A stretch of 64,000 bases of DNA, from NCBI RefSeq assembly GCF_900177805.1, contig NZ_FXAX01000001.1, positions 1,054,001 through 1,118,000 of the forward strand, in the 5' to 3' direction. The notes beneath the pieces were generated by a model. The model did no database searches, was not told the origin of the DNA, and saw only the letters and a program-made list of their open reading frames with translations. The stretch is from Fibrobacter sp. UWB13 (GTDB taxonomy: Bacteria > Fibrobacterota > Fibrobacteria > Fibrobacterales > Fibrobacteraceae). Below are positions 34,098 through 42,438 of the stretch, piece after piece. Made by a program: the position numbers and the translations under genes. Numbering within the stretch: position 1 is the stretch's first letter; each line of letters opens with the position of its first letter.

Positions 34098-36857
34098 TTA
34101 CCTCATCGTTTTTAATAAAGAATCCAGTCGAGCGGTCATCACAAGGCTGCCATCAGAACACAAGTGGTCTTCATCGAAGAAGAGCTCGCTTTCAAAATCA
34201 TGATTGCCATCGTGGTACTCATCAAGCACCGTGAAATTCGGATATTTTTCGACAAGTTCCTGGACGGCAGCCTGCATGACTTTAGCCGCCTCGCGCGTCG
34301 GTCCGTAGCGCCCCCAGGCATTAGTCTTGAGATAGTTCGGCGACTGCGGGAAAACAACGCCCACAACGCGAACACCAAAATTGCGAGAAAGTTCAAGGAT
34401 TTCGGTCAAATGACCCAGATTAAAATCATATCCCGACTTATCCTTATCAAACCAGTACGGGTCATAGACAACATCAGGCACGTCTTTGCCCCAGCCTTCT
34501 GACGGAGACTTCATCACGCCACGGTGGTACCCAAAAGCTTCATATTCATAATCGTTAACGCCCATCGCATGTTGTGAAGCCTCATACATGTCGCCAATCA
34601 AGCCATCTTGCCAGTAACCATGATTCTTGTCATACTCATAGCCAGGAATATTGGCAAACCATTCATTCCAGTTTTCATCCTTGACATACCAACGGTCATA
34701 ATCTAAAGCCAAGACAATAAATTTCAATTTGGGCATCAGCGGCAGAATGTAATTCTTGATATAAAATAGCGTGCTACCCATGTCCTGTGCGGAATAAGAC
34801 ATATTAATCGCAAACATGGACTTGATCATTTCAGGGTCAATTCCCGCAAAAGTTCTCGAAGAACCGATGACCACCAGTTCCGTCGTATCGCGGTACTGCC
34901 AGAAATAATCCATCTTGACTTTCATAATTCGCGGGGCGACACCCGTCGTTTCCGTGATGTAAGCGCAGGCACTGTCCAAATCCAAAGCGTTTTCGCCATT
35001 GAAAGAAGCTTGCGTTTTTACCCAAAGGCTCGGGTGCCAAAGTTCATCGCCTTCGGCAAGTTCTACAATCGAGCTATCGGACAAGTTCACAAGGACAATT
35101 TTCGGATGCGCACCGTTTACATTCGTGAGCGTCGCCACAGCAAGGTTTTCACCGCCAGAAATCCATTCGCTATGGTCAAAGGTATAGCCCTTCGGTGCGG
35201 CAATAGACTCCACGAGTTTTCCGTTGGAATCCGCCATGAACAAGCGTTCATGAGTGCTGTAATCCTCGCCTACAAACTTTTTCCCTGTTTTCCCCGCAAA
35301 GTCGAGGAACAAAGTGCGTTTGCTCCCGTCCTTCGAAAGCGATACATTGCAAGCCTGTTCGCCACCGTACCAAACCGTATCGCGCGCCTTATCCTTAACC
35401 GTCGAACCAGTTTTTGCAATGCGGGCACGCAACAAACGAGCACCCGTTACCGCAAGCGTGTTATCATCACTAAAGCCACCATGGTAAGCACCATCGAAAA
35501 GCTTTTCTGGCTTGCCAAACTTGCCATTTGCAAACTTCACTTGCCACGTGCTCGTTGATGCAAAAGCAGCGTCATCCTTATTGTTGCCCGCATCCGTCAC
35601 ATACACGATTACCGTATCGCCATTGTCGAGCACACGCCAACGCGGAATAGCCGCACTTTCCACATCGAGCTTTACAAGGTTCGAGCCATCACTATCAAGC
35701 GTGCGCACATAAAGGCTAGACGCCCCCGAAACACCTTCGATCTGAGTGCAGAACGCCACAAGCTTTCCGTCGGGCGAGATTTCAGGATGGTAAATTTCAA
35801 TGGAATCTGCGATTTCTGTTACCGATAAAATTCCACTGGAATAGTCGATATAAGCGAGGTTCCCTGTCACGTCATTTCGGAACGCGAGTTTTGCCTTGTA
35901 CGTTCCCGTCAAAGAACGGATTTTCGCAGAATTCGTGAGCGAGACAATCCGGCTTGTCGCCGCCTTGCCATCTGTTCCCATCCACGTTGCTCCAGGAATC
36001 GCCCCAAATGCAAGGCGGAATCCGACGTAATCCGCACGAGTCGATGATGCAACCGTATAGACATCGCCACGGCTGTACAAATTAATGGACTCCGCAGAAT
36101 TGCGGTAACTGCCGCCCTTGACCACGCGCTCACCCAATGAACCGCCATCGGGTGCGCCTACAAAGTTCGTCAAAGTCGTATCGCGGAAAGCGCCAAGCCA
36201 ATCATTGACCCATTCCATCGCATTGCCCATGACATCGCAGACGCGAGCGCTAGAATCGGTCTTGCTACAGACCTTATGGAGTTTGTAATCCGAATTGTCC
36301 GCCGTCCATGATTCAGACAAGTTCCAATACGTCTGAGCGACGAGCACCCATTCCGCTTCTGTCGGCAAGCGATAGGCTTTTACATCTGGGTGGAACGCAA
36401 AACCTTCCAGGTTCGTGCAATGATGATCCTTATCAAAAGACGCATTGCCGTAAGTGTACGCCGTATCAAATTTTTCAGCCTTGCTGCGTTCATTGGCAAA
36501 AAGCACGGCATCGTAATACGTGAGGTCGGTTGTCGGCAAATCCTTGCTTTCGCAATCGAGCTTAAGTCCTGTCGCCGGTTTCATCAAGTCGTTGAACTCG
36601 CCACAGGTCACTTCGTGCTTGCCCATCGAGAACTCGTAATCCAGCACGACATTCATCTGCGGGCGTTCCTTGGACTTTGCCGTAGCCTCATTCGTCCCAA
36701 GCGAAACAGCGCGGTTTGATGCAGGGACGCGAATCATCCCCGCCAAAGATTCATCCGAAGTAAATTCATTTGCTCCACCGGATACACTTTCAGAATGATC
36801 GCATCCCAGGAATGCCATCATCAAGAAAAGGTGTGCTATAGCAAACAAATTCTTCAT
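34098..36857 (-). CDS. TIGR02171-type lipoprotein, paralogue 2
   Basis: 919 residues, lipobox FLGC at residue 19. It has the same three-part plan as paralogue 1 and is its closest relative in the array: the propeller half and much of the C-terminal domain (VIGSSRTFAGIDP, WYVKDENWNEW, ANIPGYEYDKNHGYWQDG) are almost the same, and the DNA is nearly identical over long stretches. That points to recent duplication or gene conversion. The SGNH-like end reads FDEDHLCSDG. The stop abuts the start of paralogue 1 with no gap, so they are co-translated. Confidence 0.8.
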   Translation of the reverse strand: MKNLFAIAHLFLMMAFLGCDHSESVSGGANEFTSDESLAGMIRVPASNRAVSLGTNEATAKSKERPQMNVVLDYEFSMGKHEVTCGEFNDLMKPATGLKLDCESKDLPTTDLTYYDAVLFANERSKAEKFDTAYTYGNASFDKDHHCTNLEGFAFHPDVKAYRLPTEAEWVLVAQTYWNLSESWTADNSDYKLHKVCSKTDSSARVCDVMGNAMEWVNDWLGAFRDTTLTNFVGAPDGGSLGERVVKGGSYRNSAESINLYSRGDVYTVASSTRADYVGFRLAFGAIPGATWMGTDGKAATSRIVSLTNSAKIRSLTGTYKAKLAFRNDVTGNLAYIDYSSGILSVTEIADSIEIYHPEISPDGKLVAFCTQIEGVSGASSLYVRTLDSDGSNLVKLDVESAAIPRWRVLDNGDTVIVYVTDAGNNKDDAAFASTSTWQVKFANGKFGKPEKLFDGAYHGGFSDDNTLAVTGARLLRARIAKTGSTVKDKARDTVWYGGEQACNVSLSKDGSKRTLFLDFAGKTGKKFVGEDYSTHERLFMADSNGKLVESIAAPKGYTFDHSEWISGGENLAVATLTNVNGAHPKIVLVNLSDSSIVELAEGDELWHPSLWVKTQASFNGENALDLDSACAYITETTGVAPRIMKVKMDYFWQYRDTTELVVIGSSRTFAGIDPEMIKSMFAINMSYSAQDMGSTLFYIKNYILPLMPKLKFIVLALDYDRWYVKDENWNEWFANIPGYEYDKNHGYWQDGLIGDMYEASQHAMGVNDYEYEAFGYHRGVMKSPSEGWGKDVPDVVYDPYWFDKDKSGYDFNLGHLTEILELSRNFGVRVVGVVFPQSPNYLKTNAWGRYGPTREAAKVMQAAVQELVEKYPNFTVLDEYHDGNHDFESELFFDEDHLCSDGSLVMTARLDSLLKTMR

Positions 36858-36860
36858 AAG

Positions 36861-39617
36861 CTACTTCAAAGTTTTCAAAAGTGAATCCAGACGGGAGGTC
36901 AACTGTTTTGCGCCCAAATAGCACAAATGGTCCTTATTCGTCGCCATTTCATCGGTATAATCGTGGTCGCCCATTTTATTTTCATCCATGAAAACGAAAT
37001 GAGGGTATTCCTTTTCTAATTCCTGGATTTCTTTCAGCAATTTCGGTGCTTCGCTCCGGCGAATGCCATAACGCCCAAACGAACCCGTTTTTTTGAAATT
37101 CGGGTTCTGCGGGAACACAACGCCCACGACATAGACTCCATAATTTTCGGCATTCTGCAAGATATTTTTCAGATGATTAAAGCTAGAATAGAAATTGGCA
37201 GACGCATAATCCATCCAAGTGCTATCGTTATCTACCGTAGGAGTTCCGCCCCATGTTCCGGATTCCCCATAGCTGAAACCGCGCGATTCCATAAGGACGT
37301 CATAGTACTCGTAAACACCCATGGATTCGCTCGTCAAGCTCGCCAACTGATTCGGGACACCATCTTTCCAGAAATCATGGTTCCGGTCATAGACATAACC
37401 CGGATAACTTTCATATTCCTTATTAAAGAAGTTGTACGTTTCCGTTTCACCGTGGTACCACAAATCAATATCCAGCGATATAATAATGTACTTCAATTTT
37501 TTCACATGCGGGAATGCGTAATTAGTCAAGAGGTAATCCGAAACAGCCACCATGTTCGGGACATTGGCAAGATTAATTGCAAAGAACTTGTCACTAAACA
37601 CGGAGGGTGCTATGCCATCGAGCGGGCGTGAAGAACCCACAATGACCACATTCGCCGTATCCATGTACTTCCACAGGAGTTCCATCTTGTAACGGAGAAT
37701 GATAGCCGCTTCGCCACCCTGTTCTGTAAAATAGACACCGGCACTATCCGCATCGAGTTTGACATCAGAATCAGCGCCATCGGTTTTCTTGACCCACAAG
37801 CTCGGGTGCCAAAGTTCATCACTTTCGACAAGTTCCACAATCGAGCTATCAGCGACATTCACAAGGACAATCTTGGAATGAGCACCATTGGAATTTGTAA
37901 GCGTTGCCACAACAAGGTCTTCGCCACCCGTTGCCCATTCGCTATGGTCAAAGGTATAGCCTTTAGGGGCAGCAATCGAATTCACAAGCTTTCCGTTGGA
38001 ATCTGCCATGAGCAAACGTTCGTGCGTGACATAATCCTTCCCCACAAACTTTTTCCCTGTTTTACCGGCAAAGTCGAGGAATATCGTGCGTTTGCTACCA
38101 TCTTTGGCAAGCGAGGCATTGCAAGCCTGTTCTTCGCCATACCAAACCGTATCGCGAGCCTTATCCTTAACCGTCGAGCCCGACTTTGCAATGCGGGCGC
38201 GCAGCAAGCGAGCCCCCGTCACCGCAAGCGTGTTGTCTTCGCTGATGCCACCATGATAAGCGCCGTCGAAAAGCTTTTCGGGCTTGCCGAACTTGCCCTT
38301 TGCAAATTTCACCTGCCAAGTGCTCGTTGATGCAAAAGCGGCATCATCCTTATTGTTGCCCGCATCCGTCACATAGACAATCGCCGTATCGCCATTGTCA
38401 AGCACGCGCCAACGCGGAATGGCAGCACTTTCGACATCGAGCTTTACAAGATTCGAGCCATTCACATTGAGGTCGCGCACGTACAAGCTAGACTTCCCAG
38501 AAACGCCCTCGATACGCGTGCAGAACGCCACACGTTTTCCGTCAGGAGAAATTTCAGGATGGTAAACTTCAATCGAATCGCTAATTTCATTAACGGTCAA
38601 GATTCCACTAGCGTAATCAATAAAGGCGAGATTTCCCGTCACGTCATTGCGGAATGCTAGCTTTGTCTTGTACGTTCCCGTTTCAGAACGGATCTTTGCG
38701 GAATTTGCAAGCGGAATAACACGGCTCGACGCCGCCTTGCCATCTGAGCCCATCCACGTAGCTCCCGGGATTGCACCAAAAGCAAGACGGAAACCCACAT
38801 AGTCCGCACGAGTCGAAGATGTCACCGTGTAGATATCACCACGGCTATAAAGATTTATCGATTCCGGAGAACTGCGATAGCTGCCGCCCTTGACCACACG
38901 CTCGCCCATCGCACCGCCATCAGGAGCGCCCACGAAATTCGTCAAAGTCGTATCGCGGAAACCACCCAGCCAGTCATTGACCCATTCCATGGCATTGCCA
39001 ACGACATCGCAAACTAGATTATCGGACTTTACTTTACTGCAAACCTTATGGAGTTTGTAATCCGAATTATCGGCAGTCCAGCCATCCGATACATTCCAGT
39101 AAGCCATTGCCGCAAGCACCCATTCCGCTTCTGTCGGCAAGCGGTAACCATCTACATCTGGATGGAACGCAAAACCTTCCATGTTCGTGCAATGCTTATC
39201 GTTGTCAAAATAAGCCTTGCTATAGGTATAAGCGGTATCAAATTTTTCTGCCTTGCTGCGTTCATTGGCAAAAAGCACGGCATCGTAATACGTGAGGTCA
39301 GTCGCCGGCAAGTCCTTGCTATCGCAATCGAACTTGAGCCCCGTCGCCGGTTTCATCAAGTCATTGAACTCGCCACAGGTCACTTCGTGCTTGCCAAGCG
39401 AGAATCCGTAATCCAACACAACACGCATCTGCGGGCGTTCATTGGACTTTGCTGTAGCATCATCGGTCCCCAGAGTCACAACGGCATTCGATACAGAAAA
39501 GCGCATCATTCCCGAAAGAGAATCTTCAACGACTTCCATTGAGCCTGCAGCCGACCCGCCATCCGATTCAGAACAGGCGTTCAGCAACACAAGCAGAATA
39601 GCAAGCAAAAACTTCAT
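36861..39617 (-). CDS. TIGR02171-type lipoprotein, paralogue 3
   Basis: 918 residues, lipobox LNAC at residue 15. The FGE-like and propeller parts match paralogues 1 and 2 closely. The C-terminal domain is different (VIVGSSRPLDGIAP, YGETETYNFF-like loop, TNKDHLCYLGAKQL) and is closer to paralogue 5, as if the enzyme-like end had been exchanged while the rest was homogenised. It is three bases from paralogue 2 and in the same operon. Confidence 0.8.
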   Translation of the reverse strand: MKFLLAILLVLLNACSESDGGSAAGSMEVVEDSLSGMMRFSVSNAVVTLGTDDATAKSNERPQMRVVLDYGFSLGKHEVTCGEFNDLMKPATGLKFDCDSKDLPATDLTYYDAVLFANERSKAEKFDTAYTYSKAYFDNDKHCTNMEGFAFHPDVDGYRLPTEAEWVLAAMAYWNVSDGWTADNSDYKLHKVCSKVKSDNLVCDVVGNAMEWVNDWLGGFRDTTLTNFVGAPDGGAMGERVVKGGSYRSSPESINLYSRGDIYTVTSSTRADYVGFRLAFGAIPGATWMGSDGKAASSRVIPLANSAKIRSETGTYKTKLAFRNDVTGNLAFIDYASGILTVNEISDSIEVYHPEISPDGKRVAFCTRIEGVSGKSSLYVRDLNVNGSNLVKLDVESAAIPRWRVLDNGDTAIVYVTDAGNNKDDAAFASTSTWQVKFAKGKFGKPEKLFDGAYHGGISEDNTLAVTGARLLRARIAKSGSTVKDKARDTVWYGEEQACNASLAKDGSKRTIFLDFAGKTGKKFVGKDYVTHERLLMADSNGKLVNSIAAPKGYTFDHSEWATGGEDLVVATLTNSNGAHSKIVLVNVADSSIVELVESDELWHPSLWVKKTDGADSDVKLDADSAGVYFTEQGGEAAIILRYKMELLWKYMDTANVVIVGSSRPLDGIAPSVFSDKFFAINLANVPNMVAVSDYLLTNYAFPHVKKLKYIIISLDIDLWYHGETETYNFFNKEYESYPGYVYDRNHDFWKDGVPNQLASLTSESMGVYEYYDVLMESRGFSYGESGTWGGTPTVDNDSTWMDYASANFYSSFNHLKNILQNAENYGVYVVGVVFPQNPNFKKTGSFGRYGIRRSEAPKLLKEIQELEKEYPHFVFMDENKMGDHDYTDEMATNKDHLCYLGAKQLTSRLDSLLKTLK

Positions 39618-39657
39618 AAAGACAACCTATTTTTTAATTAATCTACAAAAAATGCAA

Positions 39658-42438
39658 TCATCGAGCCAACGTCGAAAGCAGTGAATCCAACCGATGCGTA
39701 AATTGCTTTGCCCCGGCAGTACCTAAGTGGTCAATATTATACGCCATCGCATCCGTGTAATCGTGATCGCCAAATTTATTTTCATCGAAATACACAATGT
39801 CGAGCTTTTGCACCGAATCTAGGATATCCTTAGCGATACTCCTACGCGGTCCATACACTCCAAACGAGCCCGTATTCTTATACGCCGGATTTTGCGGGTA
39901 AACAGGCACGACTACTTTAATGCCCTTTGCCTGAGCCGTTTCAATAATCCAATGGAATACCGCAAAGTTTTCCTTATAAACAGGATCATTCGTCTTAAAT
40001 AAAGTCGTATCATTTTGAATGAAAGGATCCCCCCATTGCACACTCGGCAGCAAGAAATTTTCAAGATCGTAAGGATGCATCAAAGCCGTTTCAGGGCGCG
40101 GCGTCACTTTTACGGCATCGATGAAATGCTCCGGCAAGCCATCGACCCAGAAATTGTGATTTTCATCGTACTTAAATCCAGGGACTTTATCATAAATTGC
40201 ATTTTGCCAAGTTCCATAGCCATCATACCACAAAAAGTCTGGAGACATTTCAAGCACAATGACTTTTAGATTTTTCAGGTGGTTCAGCACGTAATTTTTG
40301 AACAAGTACTTAATGCCCGTCATCTGCCCTGCAGAATACGCCATGTTCAAAAGATTGTACGATGTGATTTCCTTATCATGCAACGCAAACATCGTTCTCG
40401 AAGAGCCCAATGCCACAGCCGTAATGCTATCGCGATTTTCCCAAAAACGTTCCATTTTCACGCGCAATTCAAGGGCACTGTAGAAAGCACTCGAGAGGTA
40501 GTAAACGCCCGCGCTATCCGTATCAAGTTCTTCGCTATCGTAAAGGTTTCTGGAATGCCACAGACACGGGTGCCAAAGTTCATCGCCACTGGCAATGATT
40601 TTCACGGAACTATCGGCAAAGTTGACCAAGGCTATTTTTTCGTGGGCGCCGTTCACATTGACCAATGTCGCCACCGCCATATTCGAGCCGCCAAGAACCC
40701 ATTCCGTATGGTCAAACGTATAACCCTTAGGAGCTTCAACACTTTGAATCAGCCTGCCCTTAGAATCCATGACCAGGAGACGTTCATGCGTGCGATAATT
40801 CTGTCCGACAAAATCACGCCCCGTCTTGCCGCCAAAATCAAGGAACAGCGTTCTATTGCTACCGTCATTGGCAAGAGAAACGTTGCAAGCCTGTTCGCCA
40901 TTATACCAAACCGAGTCAATTCCATGGAACACCATTTTGCTGCTCGTCGCCATCTTGGCACGTAAAAGTCTAGCCCCGGTCACCGCCAGTTGCTTATCGA
41001 GGCTGACGCCGCCATGGAATGCGCCATCGAGAATTTGTTTCGGAGTTCCAAATTTTCCATTGTTAAACGGCACCTGCCAAGTGCTCGTCGCTGCAAACGC
41101 ATCGTTATCCTTATTGTTGCCCGCACTCGTCACATACACAATCGACGTATCGCCATTTTCCAAAAGTCTCCAACGCGGAATAGCCGCATTCTCGACATCG
41201 AGCTTGACAAGCCCAGAACCTGTAGCATCCAGATTGCGCACGTAGACACTCGACGGCCCCGCAACGCCTTCAACACCCGTACAGAAAACCACCCGTTTGC
41301 CATCGGGAGAAATGTCTGGATGGTAGGCATGCAAAGTATCCTTGATTTCAATAACGGAGTTCACGCCATTTCCAAAATCGACAAAGGACAAATTGCCCGT
41401 CACATCATTGCGGAACACCATTTTAGATTCGAAAGTTCCCGTCAAATGTTTCATCTGGAATGTCGCCATGGAAACTTTTGCCACCGATTCCTTGATCGTT
41501 CCGGTTTCATCGAGCCAAGACGCTTTAGGGATTGCGCCCAAAGCCAAACGGAAACCAAGGTACACGCCCTTTGTCGACGAGGTCACCGTGTAAATATCCC
41601 CGCGACTATACGTATTCATTTGCGAGAGTTCCGTTCGGTAGCTCCCGCCTTTGACAACGCGTTCACCAAGGCTACCGCCATCAGCTCCGCCCACAAAATT
41701 TATTAAAGGATCCTTCTTGAAATACGTGAGCCAGTCATTGACCCATTCCAGCACATTCCCTGCCATGTCGTACACACCGACATCATTTGCAAGCGTCGAT
41801 GCCACATCATGGAATTCGTAGCCCGAATTTTCGCTATTCCAGCTGACTTCGGGATTCCAGCCCTGGTTCGCCACAAAGACCCATTCCGCTTCCGTCGGCA
41901 GACGATAGCCAAAAACATTTTCATGGAAGACAAGTCCGGACAAATTCTCACAGCTACCCGCGGCATCAAAAGACGCCTCCGTGTACGTATAGACAGTATC
42001 GAGATTTTGAGACTTGCTTAAAGCATTTGCATAAAGAACCGCATCATAATAAGTCACATTGGTAACAGGGCTTTCATCATCGCATTCGCATTCGCATTCT
42101 GCCCCCGCATTGGGGCGCAAGGCATTGTACTCGCCACGAGTCACTTCGTGTTCGCCAATGAAAAAATCGTACGAAAAAGCAACTTCCATTTGTGGCGTTT
42201 CACTATTACGCACGCCGGGTTTATCTGTTCCAAGGAACGTCGACTTGCCAAGAGATGCAATCTTGACAAAACCTTCCATTTTGCTTGCAGATGAAAGTGA
42301 AGATGATGAAGACAACGGCAACTGACCTGCCGGTTCAATGACAGGACAAGGTGGATTCTCTTCGGTGCAAGATGCCAAAAGAACGAGAATAGGTACTAAT
42401 GAAAGCCATCCCAACCCAAACAGAGACTTACATTTCAT
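39658..42438 (-). CDS. TIGR02171-type lipoprotein, paralogue 4
   Basis: 926 residues, lipobox LASC near residue 24, then a Pro/Ser-rich spacer (LPLSSSSSLSSASK). The FGE-like part is the most divergent of the five: the conserved Cys of the others (TCSEF, VCSK...VCD) are absent and a CECECDDE run replaces the usual segment. Propeller repeats are clear. The C-terminal end has ALGSSRTMFAL and NIDHLGTAGAKQF. SD GGAGGA lies 3 bases above the start, inside the end of paralogue 5 (11-base overlap). Confidence 0.8.
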   Translation of the reverse strand: MKCKSLFGLGWLSLVPILVLLASCTEENPPCPVIEPAGQLPLSSSSSLSSASKMEGFVKIASLGKSTFLGTDKPGVRNSETPQMEVAFSYDFFIGEHEVTRGEYNALRPNAGAECECECDDESPVTNVTYYDAVLYANALSKSQNLDTVYTYTEASFDAAGSCENLSGLVFHENVFGYRLPTEAEWVFVANQGWNPEVSWNSENSGYEFHDVASTLANDVGVYDMAGNVLEWVNDWLTYFKKDPLINFVGGADGGSLGERVVKGGSYRTELSQMNTYSRGDIYTVTSSTKGVYLGFRLALGAIPKASWLDETGTIKESVAKVSMATFQMKHLTGTFESKMVFRNDVTGNLSFVDFGNGVNSVIEIKDTLHAYHPDISPDGKRVVFCTGVEGVAGPSSVYVRNLDATGSGLVKLDVENAAIPRWRLLENGDTSIVYVTSAGNNKDNDAFAATSTWQVPFNNGKFGTPKQILDGAFHGGVSLDKQLAVTGARLLRAKMATSSKMVFHGIDSVWYNGEQACNVSLANDGSNRTLFLDFGGKTGRDFVGQNYRTHERLLVMDSKGRLIQSVEAPKGYTFDHTEWVLGGSNMAVATLVNVNGAHEKIALVNFADSSVKIIASGDELWHPCLWHSRNLYDSEELDTDSAGVYYLSSAFYSALELRVKMERFWENRDSITAVALGSSRTMFALHDKEITSYNLLNMAYSAGQMTGIKYLFKNYVLNHLKNLKVIVLEMSPDFLWYDGYGTWQNAIYDKVPGFKYDENHNFWVDGLPEHFIDAVKVTPRPETALMHPYDLENFLLPSVQWGDPFIQNDTTLFKTNDPVYKENFAVFHWIIETAQAKGIKVVVPVYPQNPAYKNTGSFGVYGPRRSIAKDILDSVQKLDIVYFDENKFGDHDYTDAMAYNIDHLGTAGAKQFTHRLDSLLSTLAR

